A DNA stretch of 64,000 nt from Paenibacillus sp. FSL W8-0426 (lineage in GTDB: Bacteria; Bacillota; Bacilli; Paenibacillales; Paenibacillaceae): positions 3,488,001 through 3,552,000 of the forward strand of contig NZ_CP150203.1 in assembly GCF_037969725.1 (NCBI RefSeq), given 5' to 3'. Under the pieces are notes generated by a model that worked only from the letters and a program-made list of their open reading frames with translations, was not told the origin of the DNA and ran no database searches. Every line of letters starts with the position of its first letter. Position 1 is the stretch's first letter. Shown here piece after piece: positions 15,905 to 25,614 of this stretch. Position numbers and translations under genes: made by a program.

Positions 15905-18439
15905 ATGTCCATGAGCGAACCGCTATTGATTCAAATTGTGAATGAACAGCTCCCGGCAGGAGCCACGATGGTCACGATCGAGAAACCGGTCAAACACCCG
16001 GCTGTCTATGCGGCAGACCTTACCGGGGACGGCTCGCCGGAAATTGCGGCCGTATATGAGCAGGACGGGCAGCTGATGCTGCTTGTATTGACGTTTATCG
16101 CAGGCAAGTGGGTTAAAATGTCCTTGACGAAAGGCATGGGCTATGGCGTTACGCTTCTTACAGCCGCACAAGTTACTTCCACGGCACGAAACAACTTGAT
16201 CGTAGGATGGCAGATCGGAGCGATCTGGTCCAAATTGTCCGTCTATGAATGGACCGAATCCGGACTGACGGATCTCGCGCCAGAGGACATGGTCTACAGC
16301 ATGGCTGAAATTATGGATATGCCTGGCCAACACGGAAGAGATGGAAAAGCCGAAATCGCATTATGGGTGCATGATACCGGAGAGGCATACCGAGTAGATG
16401 TCGTTCGCTGGGATCACCAGCACTGGGTATCGGCCCCGGACATCTACCCGTATTACTTTCCAAAAGTGGTCCAATATTATGAACAGTTGGTACGCCAGCA
16501 TCCGGATTATCCGTTCTATTGGAGTTATTTGGCGGAAGCGCAGTATCGGGCGGGGTTATGGCATGCAGCGCTTATTTCGGTACAAAAGGCCCTTAGCTTC
16601 GATCAGCCTTATCCTTCGAGAGCGGCGCTTCTGGCACTGGAGCAACAGATTAAACAAGCGCTTGGCCATCATGGCCACCATGAGCGTGCATTGACGTGGC
16701 TGTATCCCGTTTCGGTCCGGACGACCAACGGTACCAAGTGGGGATATATGGACGCTGACGGACGTATCCGCTTGGAACCCGTGCTCGATCAGGCGGAGGC
16801 TTTCCAACCCAACGGGTTGGCCGTCGTTGAGAGTCGTGGCAAAGCCGGAATAATCGATCTTCAGGGGCGGTTTGTTGTTCAACCGGTTTATGATTCGATC
16901 TATCCTTTTTCGGAAGGCCGGGCAAATGCCATTGACGCCCAAGGCTTTAACATGATCGATGAACAAGGACGCGTGCTCACTTCCAGAGCCTATCCGTATA
17001 TCGGCGATTTGCAGGATGGCCGGGCTGTATTTTACGAATCCATTCAAGGCCAAGCGAATACGAGCGAGATTCGTTACGGTTATCTGGATGCATCCGGTCA
17101 AGTCGCCATTCCGGCCCAATTTATGGCTGCGGGTGATTTCCAGCAAGGTAAAGCTGTCGTTCAGACGAAAGAACGGGAATACGCCCTGATCGATCAACGT
17201 GGACAAAAATTGGCCGTGTATCCATACGCCTATGTCGGACCGCTTGGAGAAGGGCTGCTTTCGTTTCAGCAGGAATTGTCCGGTCCTTACGGTTACATCG
17301 ACGAACAGGGGCGCATCCGCATCGAGCCCAAATTCAATACGGCATTTCCTTTTAAAAACGGGCGTGCCATCGTAAGCATTGCAGAAGATTCCAATTGGAA
17401 GTATGGCGTCATTGACCCGCAGGGGGTATATATCGTCCAGCCTTCGTATAACGACATTCGGGATTTGGGTGAACACCGGCTTGCGCTGGGCAAAGCGATC
17501 AAGGCGGAAGAACCGTTTCTTGGCTCCGTTTATGCGATTGCAAATGCGGATGGCCGCAGGCTAACCAAGTTTGTGTATACGGGCGTGGAGGATTATAAGC
17601 ATGGGCTTGCTTCCGTAACCGACGGCAAACATACCTTTCTGATCCAACTGAACGGCCAGCCGGCCGAGGGATATCCACGTGTTGAAGGAGCCGGAACGCT
17701 GGAGGTATTGGAGCCTGATCTCATCCGGGTGTTCGTCCAGCAACGCTTGTCTTATGTGAACAGGGCAGGGCAGACCATTTGGAAGCAAAATACCGTCGTT
17801 CCGCTTCGTCCGCCGTTTCGCGTCGTGGAGCGGCAGTTCAATCCGAATCCGGACTACTTTGTGTATTACCCGCAGGTCGAAGGCTTTTCGAGTCCTGCCG
17901 TTGAAAAGGACGTCAATACCAAACTCAAAGCGATGTCCGGGATAAAACCGATTCCTTCTGACCAGAAGCTTGATTATAGTTATACGGGCGATTTCGACAT
18001 CACCTTTTATCAATATAAGCTCCTGCAGCTGCAGCTTACCGGTTACAATTATCCGTTTGGCGCCGCTCATGGCATGCCGACCATGGTCTACGCCATCATC
18101 AATCTCGATACCGGGGAAATGTATGAACTGAAGGATCTATTTAAACCCGACAGCGATTATGTCAAGGTACTCAGCGACATCGTTGGTGAACAGATTAAAA
18201 ATGATCCGCAATATTCGTATGTGTTTCCCGATACGTATAAGGGCATCCGTCCCGATCAGCCGTTTTTTGTTACTGCGGACGCGCTCCATGTTTATTTTGC
18301 GCCTTACGAAATTGCCCCATATGCGGCGGGATTCCCGACCTTCACGATTCCATTCGCGCAGATCCGTGAGATCATTGATACCGAGGGCTCGTTTTGGAGA
18401 GCTTTTCACGCGCCTGAACCGACGCTGTATCATCCATAA
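15905..18439 (+). CDS. WG-repeat protein with C-terminal DUF4163/DUF3298 domain
   Basis: An 844-residue protein without an obvious signal peptide. Residues 1-180 form a domain with an ADLTGDGSPEIAAVYEQDGQ motif like FG-GAP/integrin-type repeats. A TPR-like stretch follows (YWSYLAEAQYRAGLWHAALI). From about 255 to 615 come WG repeats with units such as YGYIDEQGRIRIEPKF, YLDASGQVAIPAQF and YGVIDPQGVYIVQPSY. The last 220 residues match DUF4163/DUF3298 (FGAAHGMPTMVYAIINLDTG, LFKPDSDYVKVLSDIV, YFAPYEIAPYAAG), as in RsiV-type anti-sigma ectodomains and PdaC-like proteins, where it can bind peptidoglycan or lysozyme. It starts at ATG 15905 behind GGGAGG. It follows the sigma/anti-sigma pair on the same strand after 98 bases and might be a target of that sigma. 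Confidence 0.8.
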   Translation: MSMSEPLLIQIVNEQLPAGATMVTIEKPVKHPAVYAADLTGDGSPEIAAVYEQDGQLMLLVLTFIAGKWVKMSLTKGMGYGVTLLTAAQVTSTARNNLIVGWQIGAIWSKLSVYEWTESGLTDLAPEDMVYSMAEIMDMPGQHGRDGKAEIALWVHDTGEAYRVDVVRWDHQHWVSAPDIYPYYFPKVVQYYEQLVRQHPDYPFYWSYLAEAQYRAGLWHAALISVQKALSFDQPYPSRAALLALEQQIKQALGHHGHHERALTWLYPVSVRTTNGTKWGYMDADGRIRLEPVLDQAEAFQPNGLAVVESRGKAGIIDLQGRFVVQPVYDSIYPFSEGRANAIDAQGFNMIDEQGRVLTSRAYPYIGDLQDGRAVFYESIQGQANTSEIRYGYLDASGQVAIPAQFMAAGDFQQGKAVVQTKEREYALIDQRGQKLAVYPYAYVGPLGEGLLSFQQELSGPYGYIDEQGRIRIEPKFNTAFPFKNGRAIVSIAEDSNWKYGVIDPQGVYIVQPSYNDIRDLGEHRLALGKAIKAEEPFLGSVYAIANADGRRLTKFVYTGVEDYKHGLASVTDGKHTFLIQLNGQPAEGYPRVEGAGTLEVLEPDLIRVFVQQRLSYVNRAGQTIWKQNTVVPLRPPFRVVERQFNPNPDYFVYYPQVEGFSSPAVEKDVNTKLKAMSGIKPIPSDQKLDYSYTGDFDITFYQYKLLQLQLTGYNYPFGAAHGMPTMVYAIINLDTGEMYELKDLFKPDSDYVKVLSDIVGEQIKNDPQYSYVFPDTYKGIRPDQPFFVTADALHVYFAPYEIAPYAAGFPTFTIPFAQIREIIDTEGSFWRAFHAPEPTLYHP

Positions 18440-18454
18440 AATCAAAATCCGTGA

Positions 18455-18478
18455 AGCCATATGAACATATGGCTTTTT
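18455..18478 (+). terminator. Rho-independent terminator after the WG-repeat gene
   Basis: AGCCATATG and CATATGGCT are perfect arms around two bases (the real loop is wider), followed by four further T residues. Confidence 0.75.
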
Positions 18479-18672
18479 GGTATGGTCAGAACATCGTCGC
18501 TCCCGCCGATTTGCTCGGACTTCATCGATACCGCACCGCGCACCGGTGGAAGAAGTGAACAGGTGAACGTTAGCCCCCATGTCGCCGTCGTACATTTTAA
18601 CCATGTAACGGTACGTAGGGACGTAACTATTTTCGGGCCGTGGGCGTTTATTCATTTGAGGTGATTTCAAAA

Positions 18673-19152
18673 ATGGCAGGGAGTATCGTTCGGCGTTTTC
18701 TGCTGCAAGGTTTGTGTTTCATGATTGCTGCATTCGGAGCTGCCTTTGCGCTGGAAGCCATTGAGGGCATGAAAATCGGGACCACGGAATACTATGGCTT
18801 AATGAATGCAGGGAACATGTATTTTCTTTTAATGCTGTTTGCCTTCGGTCATTATGTGGCGGCATTTTACATGCTGGTGGCGTTTCCGTTTTCTTGGGTC
18901 ATGCGTAGATGGATTCCAATTGTTGCAGTAAGAGCCATGATTTACACGGGGATTGGCGGATGGGGAGGCGGATGGATCTTCCATCAGTTGTACAGCGATT
19001 ATTTTGTTACCGGATATGATTTGAACCAGAGTACGTCACGCTGGCTTTTTGCGATCGCAGGGCTGGTGTATGCCTTGTTGGAGTATTGGGTTTGGCATAA
19101 ACCTGTGGCAGTGGACGAACGTAATCAGCGTAATCAACCCGTGATGAAGTGA
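18673..19152 (+). CDS. Small integral membrane protein of unknown function
   Basis: A 159-residue protein with four likely membrane helices (about residues 11-31, 45-72, 83-110 and 124-142) and a short basic tail. ATG 18673 is preferred because GAGGTGATT lies just upstream; an in-frame GTG 33 bases earlier has no ribosome site. The loop between helices holds GIGGWGGGWIFHQLY, and the C-terminal helix ends in LLEYWVWHKP. I do not recognise the family. It stands alone between terminators, so neighbours say little. Confidence 0.7.
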   Translation: MAGSIVRRFLLQGLCFMIAAFGAAFALEAIEGMKIGTTEYYGLMNAGNMYFLLMLFAFGHYVAAFYMLVAFPFSWVMRRWIPIVAVRAMIYTGIGGWGGGWIFHQLYSDYFVTGYDLNQSTSRWLFAIAGLVYALLEYWVWHKPVAVDERNQRNQPVMK

Positions 19153-19281
19153 TGTATGGAACATCCAGGCTGCTAATGGTGGGTGATTGGTCATATCGGG
19201 AGAGGATTTGCGTGAAATGCATTGAATTGCGCTAGCGAGAGGGATATAATGGGATTTATCTATTGAATTGAGGTGAAGTGG

Positions 19282-19311
19282 ATGTCATTCCGTATCGTTC
19301 GAAGTAACTAG
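19282..19311 (+). CDS. Putative leader peptide (MSFRIVRSN) upstream of ABC exporter
   Basis: A 9-codon ORF, ATG 19282 to TAG 19311, preceded by GAGGTGAAGTGG, a better ribosome site than that of the exporter itself. Its stop codon overlaps the left arm of the outer stem of a folded leader RNA (19310-19378). Short leader ORFs with basic residues ahead of drug-resistance transporters can act in ribosome-mediated attenuation; here that is inference. Confidence 0.45.
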   Translation: MSFRIVRSN

Positions 19312-19378
19312 TTCTCGGGCCGGGTCAAAACGCGTACCGGCTATCAAGGGGGTGGTCTGCCCTTTTGATCCACGAACT
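19310..19378 (+). promoter_or_regulatory. Structured leader RNA of the ABC exporter
   Basis: Three nested stems are visible: outer AGTTC (19310-19314) with GAACT (19374-19378); inner GCCGGGT (19319-19325) with ACCGGC (19336-19341); inner ATCAAGGGGG (19343-19352) with CCCTTTTGAT (19360-19369). It resembles no riboswitch class that I recognise. Some 150 bases separate it from the exporter start. Confidence 0.5.
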
Positions 19379-19527
19379 GGAGCTTTGAACGGTGCCAGGC
19401 ATTCATTGAGTGAAAGTCAGGACACCGACAACGGGTGGAAACAGGAGACGTTTGTATAAGAACGTTCTCTTTGTTTGCCATCGGTCACGGGTGTGCTGGC
19501 TTTTTCTATTTTCAAAAGATAAGGGGT

Positions 19528-21270
19528 ATGAGTATTGTGTTAAAAACGTGTCTGCGTCAGTTGAAATGGTGGATACTTATCTATATAGGGATCGGTTGCG
19601 GTATTCAGTTCCTCAGCAGCTTGGGGATTGTATACTTCCAGAAGGTGCTGGATTTGGCGGTTCAGGTTCGGCATTTTGACGAAATTATGGATCACATCTG
19701 GATCTACGGGCTTTTGCTTGGCGGGATGGTCATCCTGAATTACGTCGATGAATATCCAAGCGTGCATCTGTCCAAAAGCATTACCGAAAAACTGAAGATT
19801 ATGGCGTTGTCCAAAATCTCGCGAATGGACTATCAGGCTTATCAGAACCTGGGGACCGGCCAGATGATCAAAGTGATCGAAAACGGGGCGGAAGCCGGTA
19901 ATGAAATCATATACGGTTTTTTTCTGAAAACGTTGCATGAGCTGCTGCCGACCTTATTGTTCAGCTTGTTGTTTATCAGCTTTTATGACGCACGGATTAT
20001 GTTGGCGATTGCTGCAGGTTATGTCGTCATTTTTATCGTGACCAACCTGATCCTGAAATTGTTGTACCGCATGAAAGAGGCCGTTCTTCGTCAGCAGGAG
20101 TCCATGTCCCGTCATTCCATACGCGGATTCATGGAGCTTGTGGTGTTCCGCACAAATAAAAGGTATGAAACAGAGCTGGCCAAGCTAAGCGCTTCGGCTC
20201 GTCGAATGATTCAACAAAGCGCGAGCATGCGCATGATCCATGAAGCTTTTTTCACGATTTTTGAATTGTTCGTCACGATCATTAAAATGATTATTCTGAT
20301 TGTAGGCATCCAGAGCGTCATTCAAGGTGAATCTTCCATCGGCGTGATTGTTGCATTGTTCATGTTCATTGAGAAAATCTATTCGCCGATCGCCATTTTC
20401 AACGTGCTGTTTGTGGACTATCGCTTGAATCGGGTGACCTATCGCAGGTTTCAGGATTTCATTGAGGCGACGGAGGATCGAAATCTGAATAGCGGTCGTG
20501 AAGTACACGTATTGGAGGGAGAAATCGAATTCAAAAACGTTTCCTTTGACTATGGGAGCACCCGCATATTGCATGATGTTTCGCTTACCATTCCTTCAGG
20601 AACTTCCGTGGCGCTCGTTGGTTTGAGCGGAGGGGGAAAATCCACCATGATCAAACTGATCATCGGTCTGCTGAAAAAGAAAGAAGGCGAGCTCCTGCTG
20701 GACGGCATCGATATCGATGATGTAAACCTGAACAGCTATTATGGCCATATTTCGTATTTGTCTCAGGACTCCCCGATCTTCGATGCAACGATTCGAGGCA
20801 ATATCGCTTTCGATCACCCTGCCACGGACGAGGAACTTTATGCCATTTTGGATAAAGTAGATCTAAAGGAAAAAGTCCGGAAGCTGCCGGACGGATTAAA
20901 TACGCTGGTCGGCGAAAAAGGACTGAAGCTGTCCGGCGGGGAACGCCAGCGATTGGCATTTGCCCGTGTGCTGTTTCAACGCCGAAACGTGTTGATTCTG
21001 GATGAACCGGTATCCGCACTTGACAATATTACGGAGCAGCGCATGATGGACCTGATGCTGAGGGAGTTCCGCGGCAAAACGATCCTCATCATAGCTCATC
21101 GGTTAAACTTTGTTCAAAACGTCGATAAGATTGTCGTCATGGATCAAGGCTCAATTGTCGCGGAAGGCCGTTTCGACGAATTGATTCGCGATTGCGAAAT
21201 GTTTAAGGAGCTTTGGAACAAACAGGGGAAGGAAGACATGGAGTCCGGTGCGTCTGCTTCATTATATTGA
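19528..21270 (+). CDS. ABC exporter, fused permease-ATPase (half-transporter)
   Basis: A 580-residue half-transporter: about six membrane helices (residues 15-300), then an ATP-binding domain. Walker A is GLSGGGKST, the signature is LSGGERQRLAFAR, Walker B is VLILDEPVSALD and the H-loop is IIAHRL. It would work as a homodimer exporting a peptide, drug or lipid. Starts at ATG 19528 and GTG 19537 are both possible: AAGGGG is one base from the ATG but ten from the GTG, which favours GTG. The 375 bases upstream hold a leader ORF and a folded RNA, so expression is probably conditional. No partner half-transporter or biosynthetic gene lies beside it. Confidence 0.9.
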   Translation: MSIVLKTCLRQLKWWILIYIGIGCGIQFLSSLGIVYFQKVLDLAVQVRHFDEIMDHIWIYGLLLGGMVILNYVDEYPSVHLSKSITEKLKIMALSKISRMDYQAYQNLGTGQMIKVIENGAEAGNEIIYGFFLKTLHELLPTLLFSLLFISFYDARIMLAIAAGYVVIFIVTNLILKLLYRMKEAVLRQQESMSRHSIRGFMELVVFRTNKRYETELAKLSASARRMIQQSASMRMIHEAFFTIFELFVTIIKMIILIVGIQSVIQGESSIGVIVALFMFIEKIYSPIAIFNVLFVDYRLNRVTYRRFQDFIEATEDRNLNSGREVHVLEGEIEFKNVSFDYGSTRILHDVSLTIPSGTSVALVGLSGGGKSTMIKLIIGLLKKKEGELLLDGIDIDDVNLNSYYGHISYLSQDSPIFDATIRGNIAFDHPATDEELYAILDKVDLKEKVRKLPDGLNTLVGEKGLKLSGGERQRLAFARVLFQRRNVLILDEPVSALDNITEQRMMDLMLREFRGKTILIIAHRLNFVQNVDKIVVMDQGSIVAEGRFDELIRDCEMFKELWNKQGKEDMESGASASLY

Positions 21271-21960
21271 GTTTTAGGCAGCCTGGATTTATCGGATGAA
21301 ATAAGGATGTGCAAAGCCGAGGATTTTCGTAATTTGTTGCGGAAGTCCTCGGCAATAAAGAAGCTGCTGCGGACCGAGTGTACTTTGGAGAAAACATATA
21401 GGTTATAGCCAGATTGATTCCTTTTTTGCAAGCGATTTCTAAATTAGTGGGAAGTATTCTTGGACCCAACACAGAAGATTGGTTAGAATTTTAGCACGAC
21501 TATTTAGACAACAGCATCAAGAGATATCACAACAACGATTATCATATTTATCCATATAGAATGAAAAATTTCTCGGGGGTAATATTTATAGAAAGGTACA
21601 TTTATCCATATAATCGGGAAAACTATGAAGAATTATTTCTTGGTGATCGTTGGATGAAAATTTTGGCATCCAGAATACATCGAAAAAGTATTTTTACCAA
21701 AATGTATGCACACCGAGTGAAACATTGATTCAGGTTTTCTTTATGGCAAGCATTAATCTCAATCGAACTTCGAAGAAAAAGGAAAGGAACGGATTATTCA
21801 AAAAACAATCAACCAAGCCAAACCAAACAAAATCAATTTTTTATAACTATTTCACAAAACTCGTATTTTGTACATATGTAGCGAGTAAACATTTGTAACG
21901 TAAAGCCGCTATATTAGCGACTTTAATGGGAATATGTTCTTGTCCCTCGACATCAAACAA
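21271..21960. other. Non-coding gap with degenerate coding traces
   Basis: No intact gene. A hairpin at 21316-21353 (GCCGAGGA/TCCTCGGC) lacks a T-run. On the plus strand about 21410-21720 two open stretches of one frame are separated by a stop; the first reads IPFLQAISKLVGSILGPNTE, similar to the opening of YheO-type PAS domains, but the rest does not match, so this is only a hint of a relic. The composition turns AT-rich here, at the border of the island. Confidence 0.4.
21903..21952 (+). repeat. Dispersed repeat R1, copy A (partial)
   Basis: Contains the core GCCGCTATATTAGCGACTTT and the right end GTTCTTGTCCCTCGACA, shared with copies at 28119-28227 and 35364-35442. The left end seen in those copies is missing or diverged here. 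Its right end is nine bases from the truncated ABC gene. Confidence 0.7.
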
Positions 21961-23427
21961 TCAACAGGCTAAAGCCATAAGAAAAGTTCTCGCTAGTCCA
22001 AGCCTCTGCCATTGACCCCCGGATATATTAATCCCATCCAGCTCTACGTCAAGCGAAGTATCTATTCCTAATTTCAATGCGAATTCGCCCTGTGCATCCT
22101 TTAATGCCCTGCAAATTTGTTCATCTGTTGAGGTGCCTTCTTTACCGATGGCAACATTGTCCCTAATGGTTTCATTCAATTTAATGAAGTTTTGAAAGAA
22201 CGCACTACCTTTCGGCACTTTACACTGCTCATCGAATTTAATATTCCCTTCTGAAGGATCAAGAAGTGCTAATATCAATTTAACTAACGTAGATTTCCCA
22301 GACCCATTTTCCCCAACAATACATATTACATCACCTTTACTAAATTTAAGATTTACATTGATTAAAGTGTTGGTTTGGTTGGGATATGCATAAGAAACAT
22401 CATTGCACTGGACATATTGAGGCTCAGTAGCTGGGTAAAACACATGTTTTGCCCTCGGGCTATCTTCCTCCATAAATGCTGACACTTTACGAAATAATCC
22501 CAGGCTTTCCTGCAACCTTGTAAATAATTCAGCTGCACTGAAAACTCTCGGGATGAGATAATACATAGAACCGAATAAAATAACAAACTGACTTATACTA
22601 ATTTGATCATTCATAATAACAATAATTGCGACCAAAGGTGGACTCAAATGCCAAGTCGTACTTAACAAATGATTTAGCGTCTCCAGCTTCATGCTTTCTC
22701 TCAATTTTACTCTTCTTAATGCACGAAATTTGTGAAGCCAGATTTTTTTGACCCATTTGTGATAACCCATTATGCTCATTTCAATAAATCCCTGTCTTGA
22801 AAATATGTCGTTTTCTAGTGTATTAATCGTATTTTGCTCCCTGGCGTAGCCGAATAATACACGATCGCGGTAATTGTTATTCGCTTTAATCTGGAGAGGG
22901 AAGATGATAACCAAAAGCATAAGGATGATAAGTGGTGCTATAAAATTTACCGTGATTAAGTTAACCATTATAAATGTCACCGTTAAGACAACAATAAGGC
23001 TCTCGATCATCAACACGATCATATTGCTTATTTGTCCTGGTGAAAGCGCATTTTGTACTGTTGCGAGACTATCATGAAATTTTGGTTCTAAACGGTTGTT
23101 TAGCGAAGTTTCGTTTACCTTTTTAATTACATCTTCTTCAATGATTTGCGCAAAATCCAGTTTCAACTTCAACTGAGCTCTGTTCTTAAAATAAGCTGCG
23201 ATGTGTTGTGCAAAAAAAGTGAATAAATAAAGGATCAAAACAAACATCATCTCTGCATCAGTACCACTAAGCATCTGCATCACTAAATATCCCAATAAGC
23301 TAACCTGTACAACAGGTATTAGCGAGTCTATAACTGCTACCAGGAAGGTGTGAATGATTAATCCTTTTTTTTGGAAAATTGAAGTTCTAATTTTGTTTGA
23401 AAAAAATGTGTTCGAAGGATTTTTCAT
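21961..23427 (-). pseudogene. ABC transporter (lasso-type exporter), truncated after the signature motif
   Basis: A fused permease-ATPase, 488 codons where about 580-600 would be normal. Membrane helices fill roughly residues 20-310. Walker A (GENGSGKST) and the signature (ISGGQWQRLGLAR) are present, but the frame stops at FLMALAC, so Walker B, the D-loop and the H-loop are lost and ATP hydrolysis should fail. The break lies nine bases from the end of repeat R1 copy A, and the missing 3' end is not seen on the other side, so a deletion or element-linked loss is likely. The start codon overlaps the stop of the upstream ABC gene. Low GC, like the rest of the island. Confidence 0.85.
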
Positions 23428-25193
23428 TAGTCCACCTCACTTAAAGTCCGATATATCTGTCCTTGTGACTCAAACATGTCTTTAAATAAGCCCTCTTGCT
23501 CTAATAATTCTTTTGGAGAACCATCCTGTACAACTTCCCCATTATTTAAAACGATGACTCGATCAAACTGAAGTGTAATGCCCATCCTGTGGGTTGTTAA
23601 AATAACCGTACGATCTTTTGAATGGTGAAGCAATTTAGAAACAATTTCTTGTTCAGCTATTGGATCTAATGCAGCAGTTGGCTCATCCAAAATTAATATG
23701 CCATTCCCTAAAATACCCTTAAGTATACCCAGCTTCTGTATCTGCCCACCTGAAAGTTCAACTCCTCCAAGATGTCCTCCATATAATTGATTCGGATTAT
23801 TTTCAGAATCTGTGTAAAAACGATTAAACGTGGAAAGATCAACTTCTCGGCCTAGATCTACATTCTCCATAATAGTGATTCCCTTATATAAATGTGTACT
23901 CTGGAAGACAGGAGAGAAGAGTAATGCCCTTTTTTCTGGACTAAGCCGGTGAGGTACATGACCTTTGATTCGAACCGATCCTGATACAGGTTCTAATAGG
24001 CCCATTAGACAGTGATATAGTGTAGATTTTCCTGCACCATTTGGTCCAACAACCGCTATTTTCTCCCCCTCTGAGAACGTTAAAGTGATATCCTGAAGAA
24101 CCATATCATTTCCTTTAGGGTAAGAATAAGATAAGTTTTTTATTTGTAAATCATTTGAATTTTCTTCGGTTACATGATTACTTGCTATGCTGCTGTTTTG
24201 TATATTGTCGTTATCGGAAGAGTTCACAATATAATCCTTGTACATCATATATTGGTCACATTGAAACCCTATCATTTGTATTTGTGAGAATATTTGTTCG
24301 CTGCTTAAAATAATTATAATTGCTCCTGTTACCACCAAAAATAAATCTCCAGGGTTTGTAGTGATAGCTTCTGTTAAAGTTACATTTGTAATGTAAATAG
24401 AAATAATTACAGCCAATAAGACGCCAAGTAATAGACTCGATTTATATCGTTTAATACCTGTCCTGTAATCTCGCTCATTAATGATGGACATATGTTGGTT
24501 CCATTTGTTAAACATAAATCGTGAAGAACCATTCATTATAATTTCAGGAGCTAAACTTGTGTTGAGTAATAAGCCTTTATAATACCCTGACTTTATTGCG
24601 TTATAGGAATTGTGCCAGTCTAGCAAAAGTGAAGTTCGATTGATATAACCTCTAATAATCGAGATTGGGATAATAAAGACAACCAAAACTAAAGTGAGCA
24701 TAATATTATTGATTAGTGAAATCGTCGCTAGTAAAGCTATAACTTTAATAAAGCTAGAAATCGCTCCATTAACAATGACAAAAAAATTTTCAACGCAATT
24801 ACTCAAGCCATATCTTATTAAACTGGACTTTTGTTGGAATTCCGCTGTATCATAGTCACTTAGCTTATGTCTCACAAAATAATCCATTACAAGAATTTTC
24901 GACTTTTCCTCATTATTAGAATTGTTCCAACCCATAATTATAGCAAAAAACCAATTAGCAGTAGCCGAGACTATAATTAATAAAAGCAGTACCTTTATAT
25001 ATCTCAGTATCTCTGTTCGATCTGCAGAATTATTAAAATGATTAATGACATCCCTCGTTACATCTAGAATCCAAACTTCTAAAATGGGCACCCCAATGCT
25101 TAACAAAATAAGGATCAGGACCAGCCTACTCTTATATCCGTTAACAAACTTGAAAAAAGACAACACATTAATCCATTTTCTCCTGAAAGTCAT
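23427..25193 (-). CDS. ABC transporter, fused permease-ATPase, lasso-cluster type
   Basis: A 588-residue half-transporter with about six membrane helices in residues 10-310 and an intact ATPase: Walker A GPNGAGKST, signature VELSGGQIQKLG, Walker B ILILDEPTAALD, H-loop LTTHRM. ATG 25193 is chosen because TGAGGAG lies ten bases upstream; a TTG at 25211 has no site. It overlaps the start of the second, truncated ABC gene, so the two were probably a heterodimer. It follows a B2-type protein and a nucleotidyltransferase, the context of Bacillales lasso peptide exporters. Asn-rich, AT-rich codon use differs from the flanking chromosome. Confidence 0.87.
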   Translation of the reverse strand: MTFRRKWINVLSFFKFVNGYKSRLVLILILLSIGVPILEVWILDVTRDVINHFNNSADRTEILRYIKVLLLLIIVSATANWFFAIIMGWNNSNNEEKSKILVMDYFVRHKLSDYDTAEFQQKSSLIRYGLSNCVENFFVIVNGAISSFIKVIALLATISLINNIMLTLVLVVFIIPISIIRGYINRTSLLLDWHNSYNAIKSGYYKGLLLNTSLAPEIIMNGSSRFMFNKWNQHMSIINERDYRTGIKRYKSSLLLGVLLAVIISIYITNVTLTEAITTNPGDLFLVVTGAIIIILSSEQIFSQIQMIGFQCDQYMMYKDYIVNSSDNDNIQNSSIASNHVTEENSNDLQIKNLSYSYPKGNDMVLQDITLTFSEGEKIAVVGPNGAGKSTLYHCLMGLLEPVSGSVRIKGHVPHRLSPEKRALLFSPVFQSTHLYKGITIMENVDLGREVDLSTFNRFYTDSENNPNQLYGGHLGGVELSGGQIQKLGILKGILGNGILILDEPTAALDPIAEQEIVSKLLHHSKDRTVILTTHRMGITLQFDRVIVLNNGEVVQDGSPKELLEQEGLFKDMFESQGQIYRTLSEVD

Positions 25194-25219
25194 ATATGAA
25201 GGGCTCCTCAAATTATTAA

Positions 25220-25603
25220 TTATGAGTACGTTTTCATTTCACAATATTTAGAAGTTTTTTCCTCTCCGTAAACAAACCTTTCACCATACACTTCCACCCA
25301 AGCGTGCGCAGCAAATGGCGGAAATTTTATACCGGTTTTGATAACAACAGGATATCTTCGCTTTTTCAACATTTTGTATGCTACTATGCTTTTAAATATA
25401 CAAGGATTATTTCTTTCTAATTTACTTACGATACTTTCAATTTCCCTTTCAATTCGCATGAGGCTCGTATCCATTCTTCGATGGTTCATTTTGATTGTTT
25501 GCTGAACTTCAGATATATATTTTTCAATTGCTGCATACCCATCTCGTTTAATAGAAAACTTAAAGTAAAAATACAATAACAATACTTCTAGTTTTAGTAG
25601 CAA
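25220..25603 (-). CDS. Lasso peptide B2-type leader protease (transglutaminase fold)
   Basis: A 127-residue protein of the B2 family, papain/transglutaminase-like cysteine proteases that cut the leader from lasso precursor peptides. The catalytic Cys68 is in NNPCIFKSIVAYKMLKKRRY and the catalytic His100 in PPFAAHAWVEVYGE, the pattern of PF13471. The hydrophobic N-terminus (MLLKLEVLLLYFYFK) is typical. Start TTG 25603 has AGAGGTG seven bases upstream and sits 11 bases after the stop of the nucleotidyltransferase gene. B2 normally needs a B1 recognition protein to bind the leader; no B1, precursor (A) or cyclase (C) gene is visible in the window, so its substrate is missing or encoded elsewhere. 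Confidence 0.78.
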   Translation of the reverse strand: MLLKLEVLLLYFYFKFSIKRDGYAAIEKYISEVQQTIKMNHRRMDTSLMRIEREIESIVSKLERNNPCIFKSIVAYKMLKKRRYPVVIKTGIKFPPFAAHAWVEVYGERFVYGEEKTSKYCEMKTYS

Positions 25604-25614
25604 AATTTCACCTC

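Noticed and set aside
18137..18670. 177-codon minus-strand frame opposite the end of the WG-repeat gene
   Set aside because: Antisense shadow with no ribosome site; the plus-strand gene is clearly real.
21650..21898. 82-codon plus-strand frame in the gap before the lasso-like island
   Set aside because: No ribosome site, low-complexity Lys/Asn-rich content and overlap with AT-rich non-coding sequence; likely chance.
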